Source: PALSA-693 sp963780345
GTDB taxonomy: Bacteria; Actinomycetota; Acidimicrobiia; Acidimicrobiales; Palsa-688
Direction: 5' to 3'
Length of the DNA stretch: 64,000 nt
Assembly (NCBI GenBank): GCA_963780345.1
Contig: CAWABU010000005.1
Location: forward strand, 248,001 to 312,000
The position numbers and the translations under genes are program-made. Of this stretch, positions 25,032 to 31,581 are shown piece after piece. Below the pieces are notes generated by a model. The model did no database searches. It saw nothing but the letters and a program-made list of their open reading frames with translations, and was not told the DNA's origin. The number at the start of each line of letters is the position of its first letter. Position 1 is the stretch's first letter.

Positions 25032-26702
25032 TCAGCTGGACGGCCGTAATCTGTCGAAGTAGGACGAAAATGGGTACCGCTTCCATGTTCTGTAGGCGGT
25101 GAGGGAGGTGAGCACTCCGACTCCGGCTGCCAGGACAGGCTTTCGCCAGCCCCGCCGCGGATTGTTGTGGGCGGCCAGTTCGGAGAGCCCGTCGATCGCC
25201 GCCGCGACCAGAATGCTGATCGCCACTCGATTGGCGAGACGCTCGACGCGGCGGACCAGGGGCTGCAGTTCGCTGGTGCGCAAGTGAACCTCGAACTGTC
25301 CGTCCCCGAGAGTGTCGAGCAGCCGGTGGACTTGGCCGGGTAGTTCACCGGCCAGTTCGGCGACCTCGATCCCGAAATGTTCGGCCCGGCGGGCCAACCC
25401 GGCCGGCGACAGGCTGGCGGCCAGGTGGCGCTCGACGTACGGCCGGAGGGCTTGGTCGAAGCGGAAGTTGGGGTCGAGTTCCGCGGTAATGCTTTCATCC
25501 AGGATGAGCACGGCGAACAGCAGGGCCAGATCGGGGGAAATGATCAGGTTGTGGCGGCGCACGATGTCCAGAACGTCGGTGATGGCCGCCCCGATGGGCA
25601 CGTCGTGGATGGCGTGACCGCTGTAGCGGCCTAGCAGTTCGGACAGGTCTTGGCGCAGGCGCTCGCGGTCGACGGGGGTGGTGGGCACTCTGAGAGCCAG
25701 TAAGGCGCTGGTGAGGCGGTCGGGGTCTTTTTGGATGAGCGCCATGAGCAGGCGGCTTAATCGGGCGCGCAGGTTGTCGTCGATGCGCCCGACGCGCCCG
25801 AAGTCGACGATCCCGATGCGGCCGCCCGGCTCCACGAAGAAGTTCCCGGGCTGGGGATCGCCGTGGTAGATGCCATCGGCCAACACCATCTGGGCCACCG
25901 TGGCGGCGAGACGCTCGGCCAGGGCGGGCCGGTCCACCCCAGTGGCGTCGAGCCCGGGGAGGTCGCTGATCTTGATTCCTCTGATGCGCTCGAGGGTGAT
26001 GATCCGGGAGGTGGTCAGCTCCGGGTAGACCGACGGAATGCGAACCCCGGGATCGGCCGCGAAGTTGGCCGCGAACTGTTGGGCGTTGCCGGCCTCCTGC
26101 AGGTAGTCCAGCTCGGCCCGCAGCAGGTCGGCGAAGTCTCGGGCCAGACCGTTCAGGTCCCAATGCTCGGCCTCCTTCCAGCGCTGGCTGGCGCGGGCGG
26201 CCAGGTTGTGCAGGATCTCCAGGTCCAGCGCGACCTCCTCGGCGGCGCCGGGACGCCGGACTTTGACCACTACCTCGGTGCCGTCGTGGAGGGTGGCGGC
26301 GTGGACTTGCCCGATGGACGCGGCCGCCAGCGGTTCGGGGTCGAAGCTGGCGAACAGCTCGGTGGTTGGCATACCGAATTCGCTGCTGATGGTTTCTTCG
26401 ATGACCTCAGGCGCGACGCGATTGGTGTCGTCTTGGAGCTTGCTCAGCTCGGCCTGGAAGTCGGGCGGGAGCAGGTCGGCGCGGGTAGAGAGGGCTTGTC
26501 CGAGCTTGATGAACGTTGGGCCCAGCTCCTCGAGGGCTAAGCGCAGACTCTCCGGACGAGTGTGAGCGGCCCCGCGGCGCAAGAGGCGGCGCTCGAGGGA
26601 TACGAAGCGCTCCAGGCCGAAGATCTCCAGCAGGTGGCCCATCTCGTACCGGACCAATACTTCGGCGATCTGGCGCTGACGGTGGCGGTAAGGGGGTGTC
26701 AT
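25032..26702 (-). CDS. ABC1 kinase (UbiB/AarF family) protein
   Basis: The product is about 556 residues. ATG 26702 is taken, although AAGGGG lies too close to it and TTG 26759 is possible. The UbiB family folds like a protein kinase. Its KxGQ motif is seen in TFIKLGQALSTRADLLPP, the Ala-rich nucleotide loop in LAAASIGQVHAA, and the catalytic and metal positions in GIYHGDPQPGNFFV and IGIVDFGRVGRI. The C-terminus (AISILVAAAIDGL, then LAAGVGVL) is a weak membrane anchor. Members support isoprenoid-quinone or lipid metabolism as ATPases. Here it leads an operon ending in a DrrAB-type exporter, suggesting a lipid or prenyl substrate. Confidence 0.94.
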   Translation of the reverse strand: MTPPYRHRQRQIAEVLVRYEMGHLLEIFGLERFVSLERRLLRRGAAHTRPESLRLALEELGPTFIKLGQALSTRADLLPPDFQAELSKLQDDTNRVAPEVIEETISSEFGMPTTELFASFDPEPLAAASIGQVHAATLHDGTEVVVKVRRPGAAEEVALDLEILHNLAARASQRWKEAEHWDLNGLARDFADLLRAELDYLQEAGNAQQFAANFAADPGVRIPSVYPELTTSRIITLERIRGIKISDLPGLDATGVDRPALAERLAATVAQMVLADGIYHGDPQPGNFFVEPGGRIGIVDFGRVGRIDDNLRARLSRLLMALIQKDPDRLTSALLALRVPTTPVDRERLRQDLSELLGRYSGHAIHDVPIGAAITDVLDIVRRHNLIISPDLALLFAVLILDESITAELDPNFRFDQALRPYVERHLAASLSPAGLARRAEHFGIEVAELAGELPGQVHRLLDTLGDGQFEVHLRTSELQPLVRRVERLANRVAISILVAAAIDGLSELAAHNNPRRGWRKPVLAAGVGVLTSLTAYRTWKRYPFSSYFDRLRPSS

Positions 26703-26781
26703 CCCCTTGACCGGCGATCGAATCTCATCTGGCTGGCTCCCTCGGACTGGTCGGACCAACAGCTGTCATAACCAAATAGCC

Positions 26782-26823
26782 CTATGCGTCGCTGGCCGTG
26801 GGACGCAGCGCCTTCATTGTCAT
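26782..26823 (-). CDS. Possible 13-codon ORF with strong ribosome site
   Basis: ATG 26823 follows GAGAGGAGAACAACG and opens MTMKALRPTASDA before a TAG. The ribosome site is among the best in the window, yet the frame is tiny. It lies between the MFS exporter and the ABC1-kinase gene on the same strand. It could be a regulatory leader, or the stump of a truncated gene; MKAL-starts are common in zinc alcohol dehydrogenases. Confidence 0.3.
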   Translation of the reverse strand: MTMKALRPTASDA

Positions 26824-26900
26824 CGTTGTTCTCCTCTCGGTGGCTGACACTGGGGTTAGCTGCCTGGGACGTTCTGCGTCCGGGGGTTCACGGCGGTTGT

Positions 26901-28409
26901 CTACGCCTCGCTCGACGCGGGCTCTGCAGCTGGGTTCGAAAGATCCGTCGCTTTTGTGTTGACCAACACGGCACTGGCGAGGGCGCCCGCCGCCACGATG
27001 ATGGCGCCTACCGCGAAGGCCACGGTGAACCCGTGTACCAGGGCGTTCGGCGCGAATCGCGGCCCGTGAGAGGCGAGGTAGGTGGCCGTGGCGGTAGCAG
27101 CCACGGTATTGAGCAGGGCGGCGCCGAGGGACGCGCCGACTTGGGTAGTGGTATTGACCATGGCGCTGGCGACACCAGAGTCTCGCTCTTGCACGTTGGT
27201 CAGGGCGGTGCTGCTCAGCGCCGGGAAGGCCAGACCGAGCCCGAGGCTCATGACGATCTGTTGGGGGAAGAGGTGGGTCCAGTAGGAGGTGTGCACGCCG
27301 ATTTGGGTCAGCCACAACAGACCCAGGGCGGTGGCGAGCAGGCCGGCGGTCATGGCGATGCGGGGTCCGATCTTGGGCACCAGGTTTGTTCCAGCCCCGG
27401 CAGCCACAATGACGCCGAGGGCGAAGGGCAGGAAGGCCACGCCGGCTTTGGCTGCTGAGTAATGAAGGATCTGTTGCATGTAGTAGCTCAGGAAGATGAA
27501 CATGGCGAACAGACCCACCGTGTTGAGAAGTGTGGCCAGGTAAGAGCCGCCCCGGTTGCGTTCCAGGACCACCCGCAACGGGAGCAGTGGGTGGGTGGAG
27601 TGGGCCTCTACCACTACAAACGCGGCCAGCAGGGTCACGCCCACCGCCAGCAGTGAGAGGGTGGTCGCCGACGACCAGCCGTCGGTGACGGCTTTGGTGA
27701 AACCGTAGACCAGGCTGACCAGTCCCGCCGTGGACAGCAGGGCGCCGGGGATGTCGTAGCGGGTCCTGCCGCTCGCCCGGCTCTCACCGATAACCCGCCA
27801 GGCCGCGGCCGCGGCCAGCAAGGCGATGGGAACGTTGATCAGCAGGCACCACCGCCACGACGCGTACTCGGTGAGCACACCGCCCGCCAGCGTGCCAACC
27901 GCCGCTCCGGCACCGGCGACGGCTCCGTAGGCGCCGAAGGCTTTGGCTCGTTCCCCGGCGTCGTCTTGAAAGGTGATGGTCAGGATCGACAGGGCCGCCG
28001 GTGCCATCAGGGCCGCGAAGGCGCCCTGCAGCGCTCGGGACCCGAACAGCATGGCCTGATCGACCGCGGCTCCGCCTAGCGCCGAGGCCGCCGCGAAACC
28101 GACCAGTCCCACGATGAACATGCGCCGCCGGCCCCCGAAGTCGGCGATGCGCCCGCCGAGCAGCAGTAACCCGCCGAAGGCCAGGGTATAGGCGGTTATG
28201 GCCCACTGCCGGTTGGCGGCCGAGATGTGCAGTGCTCGCTGAATGGAAGGAAGGGCGATGGTCACGATGGAGGCATCGAGCACTACCATCAGCTGGACGA
28301 CGACGACGACCGCCAGGATGGTCCAGCGTCTCGGGTCGGGCGCGACACCGGCCGGACTGACAAGCTTCGTCTGGTTCGTCTCGCCTACGGGTACCGTTAT
28401 AGGCTTCAT
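26901..28409 (-). CDS. DHA2-family MFS drug exporter
   Basis: The 502-residue, 14-TM exporter uses ATG 28409 behind AAGGAG at 7-nt spacing; the longer frame upstream is not supported. Signatures are VVQLMVVLDASIVTIALPS (motif D1), LLGGRIADFGGRRRM (motif A), RALQGAFAALMAPAAL (motif B) and GAVAGAGAAVGTLAGGVL (motif C). The C-terminus is acidic and alanine-rich. It lies downstream of a truncated FMN-reductase gene and the isochorismatase-family gene on the same strand, and could be the last member of that transcription unit. Confidence 0.95.
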   Translation of the reverse strand: MKPITVPVGETNQTKLVSPAGVAPDPRRWTILAVVVVVQLMVVLDASIVTIALPSIQRALHISAANRQWAITAYTLAFGGLLLLGGRIADFGGRRRMFIVGLVGFAAASALGGAAVDQAMLFGSRALQGAFAALMAPAALSILTITFQDDAGERAKAFGAYGAVAGAGAAVGTLAGGVLTEYASWRWCLLINVPIALLAAAAAWRVIGESRASGRTRYDIPGALLSTAGLVSLVYGFTKAVTDGWSSATTLSLLAVGVTLLAAFVVVEAHSTHPLLPLRVVLERNRGGSYLATLLNTVGLFAMFIFLSYYMQQILHYSAAKAGVAFLPFALGVIVAAGAGTNLVPKIGPRIAMTAGLLATALGLLWLTQIGVHTSYWTHLFPQQIVMSLGLGLAFPALSSTALTNVQERDSGVASAMVNTTTQVGASLGAALLNTVAATATATYLASHGPRFAPNALVHGFTVAFAVGAIIVAAGALASAVLVNTKATDLSNPAAEPASSEA

Positions 28410-28495
28410 CTCAATCTCCTTCACGGCGGCATCGGCGGTCCACGCCGAGCTGTTCGTCAACAGGCACCGCGTTGCTGGTGCCTGATCTTTTCTGC

Positions 28496-28876
28496 TCATG
28501 TCTGTTGACCGTTTACATCGATGGGATTTGGCTTTTCCGATGGCGTGCGAACGGCCTTGACTCTGATCGTTACGGTGCGTAGAGGCACCATTTCGGCCTC
28601 AACCGCTATTTGGGCGAGATGTTCGATGGCGCGTACGCCGCCAGCGATGCCGCCGCTATACCCGACCACAGATACCGGCTTGTTACGAAACACGAAGGAG
28701 ACAAAGACGCTGTCGATGGCGTTCTTCAGTACCGCCGGCACGGAGTGGTTGTACTCCGGGGTGATGACGAGATAGGCGTCGGCCTCCGCTGTCTTCTTGT
28801 TCCACGATCGGACCAGTGGTGACGAGTAGGTGGGATCGTTGAAGTCACCTACGCTCTGAAAAGTTTCGCCAAACAT
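28496..28876 (-). pseudogene. NADPH-dependent FMN reductase, N-terminally truncated
   Basis: The 126-residue frame matches the second half of the flavodoxin-like reductase family. ADAYLVITPEYNHSVPAVLKNAID is the characteristic flavin-binding segment, here quoted only by its order YLVITPEYNHS then LKNAID. VVGYSGGIAGGVRAIEHL follows. The first 60 or so residues, with the phosphate-binding GSxR loop, are missing. The frame begins 10 bases after the isochorismatase-family stop. Without the phosphate loop FMN binding is unlikely. The deletion joint is probably at 28876-28886. Confidence 0.75.
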
Positions 28877-28885
28877 TGGCAGCGG

Positions 28886-29515
28886 TCAGGCGTGCACCAG
28901 CAGCCGGCTGGTCAGCACGATGTCGACCACGTCGGCGACCGTGTCGACGCGGGCCCAGTCCCTTTGCAGCTCGCAGGCCAGTGACACCCAGCTGATGGGC
29001 TGTGCGCCGGCCTGCACCATTCGTTCGAGTCCGGCCCGGTGTGCCTCAGGCGAGGTCCCACCGACCGCGTCCACCACCGGGTAAATCTCGAATCCTTGGC
29101 GCAGGGCGTCGAGGGTCGGGAACGCCAGACACACCTCGGTCCACAGCGCGGTCATGATCAGTTTCTTGCGGCCGGTCGCCTCGACGGCGTTTCGGAACTC
29201 GGCGTTCTCCCACGAGTTGATTTCTGTCCGGTCGATCTCTTCGCTGTCTTCCAGAACTTTCTTGAGTTCCGGGATGGTCGGCAGCTGGCCATGCGCGACC
29301 TGGATTGTCGACAGCACGACCGGCAGATCGAACGCTTTCGCCAGCCGGGCCACCGACACAATGTTGTCGATGAGCAGTTCGTGGCCGACGGACCCCACGG
29401 TCTGGACCTGGCTCGGCTGGTAGTCGATCACCACCAGCGCCGAGTTGTACGGGGTGAGAAGATGGTCCGACACGGGGTCTCGCCCGGATCCATCCGATGC
29501 TTGGTGTGAAGTCAC
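28886..29515 (-). CDS. Isochorismatase-family (YcaC-like) hydrolase
   Basis: The 209-residue cysteine hydrolase starts at GTG 29515 behind GGGGAG. The catalytic triad positions are visible: Asp in ALVVIDYQPSQV, Lys in GRKKLIMTALW and Cys in TEVCLAFPTLDAL, followed by the family segment GFEIYPVVDAVGGTSPEAH. The length fits YcaC-type members, which form large oligomers of unknown substrate. It is the only complete copy of a gene present three times here, each copy behind the same palindromic promoter module. Downstream genes on the strand are a truncated FMN reductase and an MFS exporter. Regulation by the nearby LAL protein is plausible. Confidence 0.92.
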   Translation of the reverse strand: MTSHQASDGSGRDPVSDHLLTPYNSALVVIDYQPSQVQTVGSVGHELLIDNIVSVARLAKAFDLPVVLSTIQVAHGQLPTIPELKKVLEDSEEIDRTEINSWENAEFRNAVEATGRKKLIMTALWTEVCLAFPTLDALRQGFEIYPVVDAVGGTSPEAHRAGLERMVQAGAQPISWVSLACELQRDWARVDTVADVVDIVLTSRLLVHA

Positions 29516-29544
29516 CTCCCCAGCTTGCTGACCTATGGGGTCGA

Positions 29545-29571
29545 CTACCCCAGGGAAACTCCCTGGTATCC
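29545..29571 (-). promoter_or_regulatory. CCAGGGA/TCCCTGG promoter module, site C
   Basis: Read on the minus strand, GGATACC leads into the perfect palindrome CCAGGGA-GTT-TCCCTGG (29550-29566) and GGGGTAGTCGA. The palindrome ends 34 bases before GTG 29515. It is identical over 31 bases to site A. CATAGGT about 12 bases further on is a weak -10 candidate, which would put the palindrome over or just upstream of the -35 position, as for an activator. Confidence 0.8.
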
Positions 29572-29577
29572 ATACAG

Positions 29578-29636
29578 CTAGTGGGCCGGCCAGGAACTCG
29601 ACGCCGGAAACTCGGCCATCAGAATCCCCGGTCGCC
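29578..29636. repeat. Palindromic dispersed repeat, copy 2 (left arm only)
   Basis: CTAGTGGGCCGGCC followed by AACTCGACGCCGGAAACTCG and GGCCATCAGAAT matches the left half of the elements at 919 and 29826. The right arm is replaced by unrelated sequence (CCCCGGTCGCCAG). It abuts site C on the upstream side of the hydrolase promoter. Confidence 0.75.
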
Positions 29637-29678
29637 AGAGTAAGGCCGAGCCGGTTGGATTGTGGGCGGTCGTCAGAC

Positions 29679-29759
29679 CTTTACTGGCGCGCCCCCCGCT
29701 TCAACCGGGCACTGATCGCGCCAGTAAAGCTCGAAGGGCATGATTCGCGACAGTAAAGG
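29679..29759. repeat. Cluster of 13-bp inverted and direct repeats
   Basis: CTTTACTGGCGCG (29679-29691) is exactly complementary to CGCGCCAGTAAAG (29717-29729). A third close copy, CGCGACAGTAAAG, lies at 29746-29758 in the second orientation. The spacing does not match an insertion-sequence terminus with a transposase between. It may be a protein-binding array or the ends of a small decayed element. Confidence 0.65.
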
Positions 29760-29825
29760 CTGGCAAGATCTGGTGGCGTCGGGGCTGCGGTCGCGGCATC
29801 GCCCGTCGGACCGGCCGGAGCCGGC

Positions 29826-29936
29826 CAGTGGGCCGGCCGGAAACTCGACGCCGGAAACTTGGCCATCAGAATGCCTGGTCGCATGACGACAGCTGGCCGC
29901 GAGTTTCCGGCGTCGAGTTCGCAGGCGGCCCACTAG
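29826..29936. repeat. Palindromic dispersed repeat, copy 3 (complete)
   Basis: This copy matches the element at 919-1030 with only scattered changes across its full length, including the central ATGCCTGGTCGCATGACGAC and the right arm ending GGCCCACTAG. A 111-base near-perfect hairpin could form. Two copies within 350 bases indicate local activity or duplication. Confidence 0.8.
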
Positions 29937-30311
29937 GCCGGCAAATCAAGACCTGCAGGGCCGGCGCGACGCCTAAAGACCTGCTTGCTCGTCCTCATGG
30001 GGATCGGGAGGCATCACCCGGCGTCAGCAGGCCGGTGAAGAATGGGACCCAACGAGTATCTGCGCGAATCATCGGGTACGACGAGGAACAGGGTCCGCGT
30101 CTATCAAAACAGCGGTGCTTATCGCTGCTTGAGATCGACTGACTTCAAGGTCACTGGTGGTGGGGGCGCCCACCATCGCAGTCGTCAAGTAGAGCGCCCA
30201 GCGCCCCGCATCGACCAGCCAAAAGCCGATGAGCCGGTACACCAACGCCCGCAGCGACAGTCGAACTGGCCACAGGTTTCTGCTTCTCCGGTCCTTTTCC
30301 ACCGGACCCGC

Positions 30312-30509
30312 TTAGTTCTTCAACGTCCCGTCAAAGTCGATGGTCGCATGCGTACCGTCGCAGAACGGCTTGTTGCCCGAGTGGCCACAACGGCACAGCG
30401 CCATCTGGTCGGGGTGGGGGATGTCTCGGCCGTCCACGTCGGTGAGGTGCACCAGGCCGGATACCAGGTAGGGGCCGTCCTCGCTGGGGGTGATGTTGAC
30501 CTCGGCCAC
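30312..30509 (-). CDS. CDGSH iron-sulfur domain protein
   Basis: The 65-residue protein starts at GTG 30509 behind GAAGGAG. It holds the CDGSH zinc-finger-type motif CRCGHSGNKPFCDGTH, whose three cysteines and one histidine bind a redox-active [2Fe-2S] cluster. N-terminal strands (VNITPSEDGPYLVSGLV) complete the small beta-rich fold. Bacterial single-domain members are cytoplasmic and of uncertain function, probably electron or cluster transfer. It follows a 20-codon ORF by 16 bases, and both lie downstream of promoter module D. Confidence 0.93.
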   Translation of the reverse strand: MAEVNITPSEDGPYLVSGLVHLTDVDGRDIPHPDQMALCRCGHSGNKPFCDGTHATIDFDGTLKN

Positions 30510-30525
30510 GTGTCAGGCTCCTTCG

Positions 30526-30588
30526 TCAATTGTTTCTCAGCGACTTGCTGAGAGGTCGTTTGGGCGGCCCGATTCTTTCGCGGGTCAC
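30526..30588 (-). CDS. 20-codon ORF between promoter module D and the CDGSH gene
   Basis: GTG 30588 opens MTRERIGPPKRPLSKSLRNN and stops at 30526. It starts 34 bases after palindrome D, the same spacing as at the other modules, and has GGAAGG just upstream. This placement suggests it is the original first cistron, perhaps truncated, of the unit that now carries the CDGSH gene. The peptide is basic and has no known relative. Confidence 0.4.
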   Translation of the reverse strand: MTRERIGPPKRPLSKSLRNN

Positions 30589-30618
30589 CTTCCGATGATG
30601 ACTGCCCCACGAAGGCGG

Positions 30619-30642
30619 TACCCCAGGGATTCTCCCTGGTCC
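30619..30642 (-). promoter_or_regulatory. CCAGGGA/TCCCTGG promoter module, site D
   Basis: CCAGGGA (30623-30629), TTC, TCCCTGG (30633-30639) is a perfect palindrome flanked by TACC. It is oriented towards the minus strand, with its near end 34 bases from GTG 30588. The outer sequence (ACCAGGGAGAATCCCTGG then GGTAC) keeps the core but not the GGATACC or GTAGTCGA flanks. Confidence 0.75.
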
Positions 30643-30711
30643 GGCACGAGTAGCCTGTGGATCCGTCAACTCTTCGGCTGACCAATTGGAGGGGCGGGCA
30701 AGGGGACGCGT

Positions 30712-30734
30712 GCCCGGCATTTTCCCTGGGGTAC
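30712..30734 (+). promoter_or_regulatory. CCAGGGA/TCCCTGG-type promoter module, site E
   Basis: The right arm TCCCTGG with GGTAC (30723-30734) is intact while the left arm is degenerate (CCCGGCA). The arm ends 34 bases before ATG 30764, which opens only six codons (MEINGQ). The module faces the decayed esterase gene at 30940. With site D it forms a divergent pair about 80 bases apart. Confidence 0.65.
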
Positions 30735-30939
30735 AGGCACCCCCTCGGCCACATACTGGAGAAATGGAGATCAACGGTCAGTAGAGGACGCCTCCCGGCG
30801 AAGACCACCCGTTCGGATCAACCGACGCCCGGCCGCAGTCGCGAAGTCGCGCTCCCGGTCGGTGGCCGCGACCTTGCGTCTGCCCGACGGCAAGGCAAGA
30901 CACCCTGGCGCAGCCGGGACTGAGACTGGAGAAGATTCG

Positions 30940-31416
30940 ATGAGCAAACAGCAGCAACTGGAGTTGGACGCCATATTGCGCCAGGGGCCATCTCGACCTC
31001 GAGGCCGCCGTCCCGACGTTGCGGGCGCAATTCAATCAAGTGATGGCACAGGTCCCGGTGGCCGGCGACGTCCAGCAGAAACCGACGACGATTGGCGGCG
31101 TCGGGGCCATCGAGGTGACCATCCAGGGCACGGACGCCGCCAACGTGATCCTCTATTTCCACTGCGGCGTCTATGTCATCGGATCGGCGGCGACATCGGT
31201 GCCCCTGGTAACGAGATCCTGCTGAGCGATGCTCTCCGGCTCGCTGGCCGGGCCGCCATCGCCAACGTGCCCGTCGCGCTCGAGGTCCCTCCCGGCGTAC
31301 CGCACGTATTCCAAGGCTTTGCGGCCGTCCTCGATGAGGCGGATGCGGCGCTGCACCAGGCGGCGGCCTTCTTGAAGAAGCAATGGGCGGCCACTCAGCC
31401 GGCCCGGGCGGCTTGA
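30940..31416 (+). pseudogene. Alpha/beta-hydrolase (HSL-type esterase) with deletion and frameshift
   Basis: ATG 30940 follows GGAGAAG. The first codons (MSKQQQLELDAILRQG) are followed, after a shift, by HLDLEAAVPTLRAQFNQV. The HSL-type oxyanion region survives in LYFHCGVYVIGSA, where families have HGGGY/HGGVY. The sequence then jumps to the C-terminal SDALRLAGRAAIANVPVA and PPGVPHVFQGFA, which contains the catalytic histidine. The GxSxG nucleophile and the Asp segment are deleted. The protein cannot be an active esterase. It lies downstream of promoter module E. Confidence 0.75.
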
Positions 31417-31581
31417 TCTGCGAGCCGGATGTCGGGCATGCCGCCGCGGATCTTTCTCGCATTCGTCAAGGTGACTGGAGACGAAGTGACCAACGCGCCG
31501 CATCGCCGCGAAGACTCGCAGCTCGCCGAGTTCGCGACTGGCCGCATCGGGCTTTGGCGCCGGTCAGGTGATGTGTTGACG

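Noticed and set aside
29660..29760. Reading the 13-bp repeats as ends of a small transposon
   Set aside because: The interior is only about 25 bases and no target duplication is visible, so a transposon call is not supported.
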